In this document: positions 1 through 5,438 of the stretch, one piece after another | How positions within the stretch are numbered: the first letter of the stretch is position 1 | How the letters are laid out: the number at the start of each line of letters is the position of its first letter | NCBI GenBank assembly: GCA_039024375.1 | Contig: JBCCQK010000524.1 | Location: 1-5,817, forward strand | Direction: 5' to 3' | Source of the DNA: JAFMDF01 sp039024375 | Lineage (GTDB): Bacteria; Bacteroidota; Bacteroidia; Chitinophagales; Saprospiraceae | DNA: 5,817 nucleotides | Translations under genes and position numbers: made by a program | The notes under the pieces: model-generated | What the model saw: only the letters and a program-made list of their open reading frames with translations | What the model was told of the DNA's origin: nothing | Database searches by the model: none

Positions 1-215
1 ACCGTAAAACCAGAATACCAAAATACCATAGCACCTAAGTAATTACGATAAATGAATAGTCAGATTAAAGGCCAATCAATTTATCAGCAGCGAGAATCGA
101 CAAGTCGGTAAGCGTAAATATTTTAGAGAAAAGAGAAGTAATTTTTTAGTTATCTCTAACTTTGTCTTAGCATCTATTATTTTTCCGTATCAAGAAGAGC
201 TAAAATATCGTATCT
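1..215. other. Upstream non-coding region, no supported gene
   Basis: I see no convincing gene here. One forward frame is open from the window edge to a TAA at 40-42 (13 codons ending in IAPK). A possible reverse ATG at 27-29 runs off the left edge after about nine codons. Either could be the end of a neighbouring gene, but neither is long enough to judge. The rest is AT-rich DNA leading to the lipoprotein gene. A 7-nt inverted repeat (TTAGAGA at 123-129, TCTCTAA at 153-159) overlaps the candidate promoter below. Confidence 0.5.
157..164 (+). promoter_or_regulatory. Candidate Bacteroidota -7 box for the NlpC/P60 lipoprotein gene
   Basis: The octamer TAACTTTG fits the Bacteroidota primary sigma factor -7 consensus TAnnTTTG exactly and lies about 52 bp before the ATG at 216. 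That would give a 5' leader of roughly 45 nt. I find no TTG at the expected distance for the -33 element, so the site is only half supported. The right arm of a 7-nt inverted repeat (153-159) overlaps it and could be an operator half-site. Confidence 0.4.
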
Positions 216-1427
216 ATGTCCGCTAAGTCTCTCCTTTTTTCTGGTATTTGTCTTTTGCTATTGAGCGTGGGTTGTCAAAATTCGTCTAGCTACTTAACGG
301 AAGCAGAACAGTTGGCAGCAGAAATCAAACAATCCTTTGCCCCTGATAAAAGAGTAGCCCTCTGGCAAATAGAAGCTACGGATAAAAAAGGACAAATAGT
401 CGTATCGGGGCAAACCAACCTTCCAGCAGCAAAAACTGCTTTTCTAGAAAAATTGACCGAAGCCGATATATCCGTTACCGATAGTATTGAAGTCCTGCCA
501 AACGCCTCGTTGGGTGACCAAACCTACGGCATCGTCAATGTTTCCGTCTGTAACATTCGCTCCAAGAGTGGACACTCCCAAGAACTAGCGACCCAATCGC
601 TACTCGGTACGCCCATCAAAGTACTGGACCGACATAAAGAATGGTTCTTGGTACAAACGCCCGACAAATACATCGCTTGGCTAGACCACGGCGGATTCGT
701 GCAAGTCAATCAAAACGAGTATCGGGAGTGGATTAGTGCACCTAAAGTAATCTACACTCGGGACTTCGGTTTTAGTTACGAAAAAGCGGACGTTAATTCC
801 CAAAAAATCACCGATTTGGTGGCGGGAAATATGCTAAAATCGGTTGGCAAGGAAGGCAATTTTTTAAAAGTGGAATATCCAGATGGTCGAACAGCTTTCG
901 TTCCCAAACGAGAAACGCTTAATTACGACTCGTGGTTGGTCGATAATCAACCCGACGCTAACGATATTCTGACTACAGCGAGAGAATATTTAGGCCGTCC
1001 GTATTTATGGGGCGGTACGTCGGGGAAAGGCATGGACTGTAGTGGTTTTACCAAAACGGTTTTTTACCTCAACGGCGTTCAATTAGCTAGAGATGCATCG
1101 CAGCAAGTACACACGGGGCAATTGGTAGAAACGGATGAAACCTTAAAAAATACCTTACCAGGAGATTTATTATTCTTTGGCCGCAAGGCAACGGCGGAGC
1201 AAAAGGAACGCATTACGCATGTCGGGATATATATGGGTAAAGGCGAGTTCATTCACGCTTCGGGCGATGCGGGGGTAAAAATTGAAAGCCTTGTTCCCGA
1301 CGCCCCGAATTTCAACAAAAAAAGATTGGATACTTTTGTAAAAGCTAAGCGGATACTTAGTTCATTGGGACAGAATGGCGTAGATATTCTGGCGGATTTG
1401 CCTAGCTATAATCCATCGAAGTTATAG
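216..1427 (+). CDS. YkfC-like SH3/NlpC-P60 peptidase (C40 family), lipoprotein
   Basis: This is a predicted cell-envelope endopeptidase cutting muropeptide stems, probably at the gamma-D-Glu/diamino-acid bond as in YkfC-type enzymes. The 403-aa product starts with a lipoprotein signal: a hydrophobic run at residues 5-16, then SVGC with Cys20. Serine at lipobox -3 is atypical. Residues about 26-95 form an alpha/beta segment resembling a BON-like domain. Two SH3b-like domains follow (about 103-165 and 175-235), then NlpC/P60 from about 247 to 381. The catalytic Cys275 lies in MDCSGF, His335 in THVGIY and the third residue His347 in FIHASG; RDASQQ at 292-297 is the usual family motif. All catalytic residues are intact. 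The first ATG directly precedes the signal peptide. It is longer than Bacillus YkfC because of the extra N-terminal segment. Substrate is inferred from architecture and supported by the convergent anmK gene; a general wall hydrolase is the alternative. Confidence 0.93.
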   Translation: MSAKSLLFSGICLLLLSVGCQNSSSYLTEAEQLAAEIKQSFAPDKRVALWQIEATDKKGQIVVSGQTNLPAAKTAFLEKLTEADISVTDSIEVLPNASLGDQTYGIVNVSVCNIRSKSGHSQELATQSLLGTPIKVLDRHKEWFLVQTPDKYIAWLDHGGFVQVNQNEYREWISAPKVIYTRDFGFSYEKADVNSQKITDLVAGNMLKSVGKEGNFLKVEYPDGRTAFVPKRETLNYDSWLVDNQPDANDILTTAREYLGRPYLWGGTSGKGMDCSGFTKTVFYLNGVQLARDASQQVHTGQLVETDETLKNTLPGDLLFFGRKATAEQKERITHVGIYMGKGEFIHASGDAGVKIESLVPDAPNFNKKRLDTFVKAKRILSSLGQNGVDILADLPSYNPSKL

Positions 1428-1481
1428 GGTAAATTTCTTGAAGTACGTCCTCGATACAGGTGAAGAGACCTGAAGATACTC

Positions 1482-1670
1482 GTATTAAGTCTGGAGACCA
1501 TAGCCGTCAAGCTAACGATTCAATTTTACTACTTTTAAAAGTAAAAAAGGTTAAAAACCTAAAAGATATTGATTTCAAGATGCAATCTTGAAATATCGTC
1601 AGAATCATAAGTAACTGAATATCAATAGTCATTTTCTTAGCCTGACGGCTATGGTCTGGAGACTTGATAC
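1482..1670. repeat. 189-bp element with 34-nt imperfect terminal inverted repeats
   Basis: The left arm at 1482-1515 and the right arm at 1637-1670 are reverse complements at 30 of 34 positions. The mismatches are 1486/1666 (a G-U pair in RNA), the GG doublet 1493-1494 facing 1658-1659, and 1510/1642. The core ACCATAGCCGTCA is fully matched. The 121-nt interior contains a 14-nt palindrome TACTTTTAAAAGTA (1530-1543), a small AGGTT-AAA-AACCT hairpin (1548-1560) and a larger hairpin at 1565-1597. It lies between two convergent genes. No flanking target duplication is evident. It could be a MITE-like or other dispersed palindromic repeat, a two-way transcription barrier, or a structured RNA. Outside the arms, the remaining intergenic DNA holds only a 5-bp CAGGT/ACCTG stem (1457-1472). 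Confidence 0.75.
1565..1597. repeat. Hairpin inside the 189-bp element
   Basis: ATTTCAAGAT (1572-1581) and ATCTTGAAAT (1585-1594) form a perfect 10-bp stem with a GCA loop. It is extended by GAT/ATC (1565-1567 and 1595-1597) beyond a 4-nt bulge. No T-run follows on either strand, so it does not look like a classical intrinsic terminator. It sits near the centre of the larger inverted repeat. Confidence 0.6.
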
Positions 1671-1722
1671 ATCGTTTTAAAATGTACTTTTTTCAAAAAA
1701 AACTTCATCGAGTTGTCCTAAA

Positions 1723-2853
1723 TTATAGTTGTTGTTTCCAACCTTGGTGGATTGCACCATTTACCGAATCTCGGTCGGCGCCCGTGACGGACTTTAGCAC
1801 GTTCGGCACATTTTCGACCCGCATCACACCCATCCAAGCCATCAAAGCGGCTTCTTTAAATTGGATAATATCGGCGTCGGGAAGGACAAGTTCTATCAAA
1901 TCTTCACAATGGAAACGCAACCGTTCTATCAAAAAGGTATTAAAAGCACCGCCCCCTGTGATTAGTATTGAGTATTTGGATTTATTCAACTTTTCTTTTC
2001 GAATCACTTGTCGAAGCGCAAAATTGATTTGGTGAGCAATGTGTTCAACCAGTGTTCGCAGTTGGTCGGGAATAAGTGCTGGATTATCTTCCAATTTACT
2101 CAATATTTCCGTTTTACTCCAACTATTATCTAGCGACTTGGGGTAAGACGTTCGGTAGAAATCGGCCTTGTTAATACACTTTAACATTTCGGGTTGCATC
2201 TCTCCCGCTGCGGCCATCTGCCCTTCGGCGTCATAAGCCGCCCCCAAGCGATTAGCTAAGAAATTAAGCAGTTGATTGACGGGACAAATATCAAAAGCAA
2301 TGGTCTTTCGGTTGGGCAATACAGCCGTTACATTGGCGATTCCTCCTAAATTCAAGTAAAAATCGTGTCCGGGCAGTAGATACTTGTCCATAATCGGTGC
2401 TACGGGTGCCCCTTGGCCATTGATAGCCACATCTTGATTTCGGAAATTACTGATGGTTGGAAACCCCGTCGTAGCGGCAATCGCCGAACCGTCGCCAATT
2501 TGAATACTCATCCGTCCCATCGGGTCGTGAAAAATGGTATGTCCGTGAGCGGCAATAAAATCGGGGGTTACTTGGTGTCGCTGTAGAAAGCTATTGACCA
2601 ATTCGCCCGTATAATGCCCAAAGTACGTATGTGTTTTCGCAAAAGCCAGCGCATTTTGCTCGGGTAGTTGACTCAATCTAGCCTCCCACGCTTCGGTAAA
2701 CTCGCTAGTTTCGGCCTTCTCAATGCCCCAATCGTGTACAACGAGGTCGCCGTCTTCCCTTTTTTCCACTTCAAATGAACAATAGGCAATATCTAAACCG
2801 TCGAGCGAACTTCCCGACATGAGTCCGATGGCTTTGTAGGTATTTTTTGTCAT
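1723..2853 (-). CDS. anmK: Anhydro-N-acetylmuramic acid kinase (AnmK)
   Basis: AnmK is a cytoplasmic ATP-dependent kinase that hydrolyses and phosphorylates 1,6-anhydro-MurNAc to MurNAc-6-phosphate during peptidoglycan recycling. I start it at ATG 2853, giving 376 aa, close to the usual length of about 370. The frame can be extended 10 codons to a TTG at 2883, which is unlikely because the conserved phosphate-binding motif GLMSGSSLDGLD (residues 10-21) begins just after the ATG. Other family signatures are HGHTIFHDP (103-111), QIGDG, FRNQD with the probable catalytic Asp141, NGQGAP, the second phosphate motif NLGGIANV, FDICPVN, and the adenosine motif LITGGGAFN near 298-305. The C-terminal SVTGADRDSV is also typical. 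Some positions differ from proteobacterial AnmK (NFR for DFR, CPVN for GPGN), apparently lineage variation since the core residues remain. Its stop faces the YkfC-like gene, 295 bp away. No clear promoter was found. Confidence 0.97.
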   Translation of the reverse strand: MTKNTYKAIGLMSGSSLDGLDIAYCSFEVEKREDGDLVVHDWGIEKAETSEFTEAWEARLSQLPEQNALAFAKTHTYFGHYTGELVNSFLQRHQVTPDFIAAHGHTIFHDPMGRMSIQIGDGSAIAATTGFPTISNFRNQDVAINGQGAPVAPIMDKYLLPGHDFYLNLGGIANVTAVLPNRKTIAFDICPVNQLLNFLANRLGAAYDAEGQMAAAGEMQPEMLKCINKADFYRTSYPKSLDNSWSKTEILSKLEDNPALIPDQLRTLVEHIAHQINFALRQVIRKEKLNKSKYSILITGGGAFNTFLIERLRFHCEDLIELVLPDADIIQFKEAALMAWMGVMRVENVPNVLKSVTGADRDSVNGAIHQGWKQQL

Positions 2854-2951
2854 TGGAAGGAATTTTTTGGTAGAGTACAACAATTGCAGTATTTAGAAAG
2901 TAGTTGATAAGAAAATTACCCATGTGATTAAGGTCGAATCGTTTTACTATT

Positions 2952-3019
2952 GAATTGCTATATTGTTGTTTTGCAAAGTGTGACAAAAACAATACAGCAA
3001 TAAAACAATATAGCAATTC
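2952..3019. repeat. Perfect 16-nt inverted repeat with tandem 16-mer copy
   Basis: GAATTGCTATATTGTT (2952-2967) is exactly repeated in inverted form as AACAATATAGCAATTC (3004-3019). The right arm is also the second unit of a tandem direct repeat: AAAACAATACAGCAAT (2986-3001) and AAAACAATATAGCAAT (3002-3017) differ at one base. The left arm could therefore pair with either copy. It lies between the cytochrome c stop and the anmK start in a 201-bp gap without a supported gene. On the - strand no T-run follows the stem, so it is not a standard terminator. A binding site for a dimeric regulator, an mRNA-processing or stabilising hairpin, or a dispersed repeat are all possible. Confidence 0.75.
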
Positions 3020-3054
3020 TCTTATTAATTCTTTATTACTTACAACTACCAATC

Positions 3055-3390
3055 CTATTTCTTCAACTTTTCCGTATATTCCGCTACGGCCTTAATCTTT
3101 GCTTCGTTCAACAATCCTTTAAACGAAGTCATGGTATTTCTACCATTAGTGATAACATTGATTTTTTCCTCTACAGTCAACTCGGAAGTAGCTAAGTTAA
3201 ATGCACCATTGGCCCCCATATCTCCATAAACACCGTGACAAGTCACGCAGTATTGCTTGAATACTTTTTCACCATCAACTTTCTTCTTTTTCTTAGCTAC
3301 TTTTTTGTCCGCTTTTTGCTCTCGTGGTGGTTCACCGCCGCAGGCAAAGACGGAGAAAGCTAAGACAACAACAAACAATAAATATCTCAT
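3055..3390 (-). CDS. Monohaem class I cytochrome c, predicted lipoprotein
   Basis: This is a small electron carrier predicted to be anchored to a membrane and exposed outside the cytoplasm. The 111-aa product has a short hydrophobic signal (residues 3-15) and a lipobox-like VFAC with Cys17 as the lipidation site. A strongly basic linker follows (about 24-43, including five lysines in a row at 33-37). The haem c motif CVTCH has Cys48, Cys51 and His52. Met87 in NTMTSF is the likely sixth haem ligand, followed by the usual C-terminal helix (about 94-110). The length suits a single minimal cytochrome domain. The ATG at 3390 is preceded closely by AAAAGG. The electron partner cannot be told: the flanking genes are anmK and the GTPase cluster, neither respiratory. 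It probably has its own promoter (candidate box at 3460-3467). Confidence 0.93.
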   Translation of the reverse strand: MRYLLFVVVLAFSVFACGGEPPREQKADKKVAKKKKKVDGEKVFKQYCVTCHGVYGDMGANGAFNLATSELTVEEKINVITNGRNTMTSFKGLLNEAKIKAVAEYTEKLKK

Positions 3391-3459
3391 CCTTTTATGA
3401 TTTTTGTAAAAAATTTAATAAACGCCATAGTGCTGCTAAATTATAACAAACCATTAGGA

Positions 3460-3467
3460 CAAAAGTA
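3460..3467 (-). promoter_or_regulatory. Candidate Bacteroidota -7 box for the cytochrome c gene
   Basis: On the - strand this reads TACTTTTG, an exact match to TAnnTTTG, about 70 bp before the cytochrome start codon. The only nearby upstream TTG (3478-3480) is 10 bp away rather than about 20, so the -33 element is not supported. The gap 3391-3537 otherwise contains a 9-T run on the + strand (3481-3489) and no gene. Confidence 0.4.
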
Positions 3468-3537
3468 AAATAGGATTCAATTTTTTTTTAGAAGCAGAAA
3501 TAGGAAAGATAAAGGACGACGAGCAGTGACAAATTAA

Positions 3538-3906
3538 CTACTCATTACTTCTACTAGCTAGCAATATAGTCTCTTGATAGTTTTGCTGGTAAGACTTTAC
3601 TTTTTCATGATTTTCGGTAGCATCCAAAATTTGCCATTTAATGATTTTTTGCCCAAATTTTTGTACTAAGGAAAAAGTATAATCATAATAGCCAGGTAAG
3701 CATTTATGCTTGGTAGCGACTCCTTCGAAGGCAATGCTCTCTCTGGTAGTTAATTGTCGTTTCAAAACGTCAAAAATGCTTTCTAAGAAGGGGAAATGAG
3801 GTAGTAGGTTTTGATTGATTAATTGATGGGTAGCAAACAAACTATCACAGCTATGCAATAACATAGCGTTACTGTTAAGTAGTAAAGTTTGTTTAGCTTG
3901 GGTCAT
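3538..3906 (-). CDS. Small PAS-like single-domain protein, possible sensor
   Basis: This 122-aa protein has no signal peptide or membrane segment. The pattern resembles one PAS domain: an initial strand with LLLNSNAMLLHSCDSLF (8-24), a helical part around LPHFPFLESIFDVL (35-48), a strand near SIAFEGV (57-63), then YYDYTFSLV (73-81) and IIKWQILDAT (88-97). The ending, SYQQNYQETILLAS (105-118), is like the QQxxNE helix that often follows PAS domains in Bacteroidota signalling proteins. No output domain is attached, so it would act through a partner. It follows the GTPase gene on the same strand after 118 bp and may be co-expressed with it or use the promoter-like site at 3961-3991. No ligand-binding residue can be named. 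The PAS assignment is by pattern only (about 0.6 sure); that it is a gene is more certain. Confidence 0.8.
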   Translation of the reverse strand: MTQAKQTLLLNSNAMLLHSCDSLFATHQLINQNLLPHFPFLESIFDVLKRQLTTRESIAFEGVATKHKCLPGYYDYTFSLVQKFGQKIIKWQILDATENHEKVKSYQQNYQETILLASRSNE

Positions 3907-3960
3907 TTTTAATTCAAACTTGGTGGACGGGACTATTTTGTAGTTGCCTAAATTAATGCC

Positions 3961-3991
3961 AAAAACTACGGTTAATGTTAAATATGCTCAA
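3961..3991 (-). promoter_or_regulatory. Candidate promoter for the PAS-like gene
   Basis: On the - strand, TTG (3991-3989) is followed after 20 bp by TAGTTTTT (3968-3961), near the Bacteroidota pattern TTG-N19-21-TAnnTTTG with the last G shifted by one base. It lies in the 118-bp gap between the GTPase stop and the PAS-like start, leaving a leader of about 45 nt. A near-perfect 13-nt palindrome CTCAATTAATGAG (3987-3999) overlaps the TTG element and could be an operator. Confidence 0.4.
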
Positions 3992-4024
3992 TTAATGAGA
4001 AAAATGATAAGCCGTCGCCCAATT

Positions 4025-4510
4025 TTAACCAATAAAATCTTTCGCTAAGTCAAAAAATAAAGGTTCAACGTTCTTACCTGTTTTGGCACTAGTAACGACA
4101 TCAATCGGGAAGGGCAGGCTTTCTTTAACTTTTTCAATAGCTGCTGCTGCCACCAAATCCTCTTTGTTGGCCACAATTTTGATGATAGCATCGGGAAGAA
4201 CATCACGCAAAATATCCATATCCAGCTTTATATTTTTATAAGTGGATGGGCGGGTTAAATCAAATACATAAATAATGGCACTAGCACCTAAAAAATAGGA
4301 CTTGGGTACTTTGTCTTGCTTCACTTCTCCCGCAATATCCCACAATAAAATAGATACTTCCGCTCCATTTATTTCCACCGTTCGCTTATCCACTTTTACC
4401 CCAATGGTCGTAATGTATTTTTCACTAAATGTATTATTAATAAACCGCCTAAAAAGAGAGGTTTTCCCAACGCCAAAACTTCCGGTCAGAATGACTTTTC
4501 TACTAATCAT
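4025..4510 (-). CDS. Rab/Ras-like small GTPase
   Basis: A stand-alone cytoplasmic GTP-binding switch of 161 aa. All five G boxes are present: G1 GSFGVGKT (10-17), switch I Thr35 in TTIGV, G3 WDIAG (57-61), G4 NKED (115-118) and G5 TSAK (140-143). TIGV, the LLWDIAGE region and YFLGASAIIYVFDLT (72-86) are closer to eukaryotic-type Rab/Ras proteins than to MglA. Numbering coincides with Ras through G1 and switch I. Position 12 is Phe instead of Gly, and the residue after the DxxG glycine, Gln61 in Ras, is Glu62. Both changes affect positions that govern GTP hydrolysis. The protein ends right after the last helix, with no cysteine tail, so membrane attachment by prenylation is not expected. The ATG at 4510 has AAGGA 12-13 nt upstream. 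The gap to the preceding 273-aa gene is 50 bp, indicating co-transcription. That protein is the natural candidate regulator. Confidence 0.95.
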   Translation of the reverse strand: MISRKVILTGSFGVGKTSLFRRFINNTFSEKYITTIGVKVDKRTVEINGAEVSILLWDIAGEVKQDKVPKSYFLGASAIIYVFDLTRPSTYKNIKLDMDILRDVLPDAIIKIVANKEDLVAAAAIEKVKESLPFPIDVVTSAKTGKNVEPLFFDLAKDFIG

Positions 4511-4560
4511 ATTTAATTTTTTCCTTAATTTAACTTAACTTAATGCTTCTGACTGCAATT

Positions 4561-5382
4561 TTAGCTTTGAATGAATTTTTTATAAAGTGCCATTGAGACC
4601 AGTTCAAAGGTTGGCCCATCTGGTTCACTCGGTAGTTTTTTCAAGTTCTTTTCTGCAAAATTTAGCAAGCGATTGCCCAACTCTTCGCGTTCGGAAGAGG
4701 ACATCGAGCCGCTAATCGCCACCGCAATATAGTACGAATAGAAATTCTGCAATAAAATTTTATAGGTACCATACTGAATCATTTCTAAGTCTTCGCGTTC
4801 CCGTTTGAAAGCATCCTCCACAAAAGACTTGATGGCCGTTAGCATTCCCGCAATCACGTCTTGGTCAATCGTCTTCTCGGCAGAAGCACTTCCGAACAGC
4901 AGTCCAGAATTGCGCTGTGTGACATAAACTTCCTCAATCTTGTAGTCCTTCATCTCGTGAATCACTTGGTCGCTGGCCTTCATGCCAAATAGTTTAGATT
5001 TGAGTTGCCAGAAAAATCCTCTTTTAGAAAAAGTTTTCTTGATGGTCTCGTCGATTCCATCCTTGACCATTTGGATTTGGTGATTCACATATTTTTTAAT
5101 CATTTTACCCATCACGGGATAAATCACATCTAATATTACTTCCTGCGAGGCTTTTAGTTTCCGTTCAATCATTTTATCAACGGTTACTTGAAACTCTTTG
5201 GGAAAATTTTCTTTGAAGAAAGCCATTCGCCTTTCGATGATAGGGCCGACTCGTTCGGAAATAAGCTCAGGGTCTTCCATCGCTTCCCGCAGTTGCTGAA
5301 CCGTGGCACGGTCTTCCCTTAGCAAAATACTTTGCAGTTGATTCAACAATGCTTCGTCTTGTTTTTTTTCGGGCGTGACCAC
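4561..5382 (-). CDS. Helical protein with Roadblock/longin-like C-terminal half, putative GTPase partner
   Basis: A soluble 273-aa protein without signal peptide or clear membrane helix. Residues 10-50 are helical and charged and contain LNQLQSILLREDR (13-25). Residues about 60-135 are amphipathic helices including VIYPVMGKMIKKYV (86-99). From about 146 to 247 the order is strand-strand-helix-strands-helix: EEVYVTQRNSGLLFGS, then DQDVIAGMLTAIKSFVEDAF (173-192), then three likely strands (about 198-224) and a closing helix. The 'GLL-hydrophobic-GS ... DxDVIAGMLTAI' pattern recalls Roadblock/LC7 proteins such as MglB, which regulate small GTPases. It also recalls the N-terminal region of some cyanobacterial proteins annotated OmpA family, but no OmpA domain is present. 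It starts with GTG at 5382; an in-frame TAA lies three codons upstream, and the next ATG is residue 35. It sits between the coiled-coil and GTPase genes. The Roadblock call is pattern-based, about 0.5 sure. Confidence 0.88.
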   Translation of the reverse strand: MVTPEKKQDEALLNQLQSILLREDRATVQQLREAMEDPELISERVGPIIERRMAFFKENFPKEFQVTVDKMIERKLKASQEVILDVIYPVMGKMIKKYVNHQIQMVKDGIDETIKKTFSKRGFFWQLKSKLFGMKASDQVIHEMKDYKIEEVYVTQRNSGLLFGSASAEKTIDQDVIAGMLTAIKSFVEDAFKREREDLEMIQYGTYKILLQNFYSYYIAVAISGSMSSSEREELGNRLLNFAEKNLKKLPSEPDGPTFELVSMALYKKFIQS

Positions 5383-5410
5383 TATTGCTTAGATTAAAAT
5401 GAAGAATTAT

Positions 5411-5438
5411 GCGATTTAAGAATTATTCTAGTAATCGC
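5411..5438. repeat. Small nested inverted repeat over the coiled-coil gene stop codon
   Basis: GCGATT (5411-5416) and AATCGC (5433-5438) flank an 11-nt palindrome AGAATTATTCT (5419-5429), which spans the stop codon of the 116-aa gene. AAGAATTAT also occurs twice directly (5402-5410 and 5418-5426). In RNA this could form a weak hairpin in the short gap before the next gene. No T-run follows on the coding strand, so it is not a clear terminator and could modulate expression between the two genes. Confidence 0.4.

Noticed and set aside
524..709. 61-codon reverse frame
   Set aside because: It is antisense to the SH3-like part of the NlpC/P60 lipoprotein gene and has no independent support.
1482..1670. 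CRISPR array or insertion sequence
   Set aside because: There are only two arms in inverted orientation with no regular spacers, and no transposase frame lies inside.
1664..2035. 123-codon forward frame
   Set aside because: It lies opposite the 3' half of anmK, which is certain from its motifs, and encodes a low-credibility peptide starting within the inverted-repeat region.
2854..2883. TTG start extending AnmK by 10 residues
   Set aside because: ATG at 2853 gives the usual family length and places the phosphate-binding motif near the N-terminus; the extra residues match nothing in the family.
2771..3052. 93-codon reverse frame covering the anmK start and the upstream gap
   Set aside because: It overlaps the conserved start of anmK in another frame, runs through the inverted repeat at 2952-3019, and its translation has no recognisable motif or plausible domain.
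3481..3489. Run of nine T as an intrinsic terminator
   Set aside because: It is on the + strand, where no gene is transcribed towards it, and no GC-rich stem precedes it. On the - strand it is an A-run.
4302..4538. 78-codon forward frame
   Set aside because: It is antisense to the start of the GTPase gene, whose G1 to G3 motifs are clear on the opposite strand.
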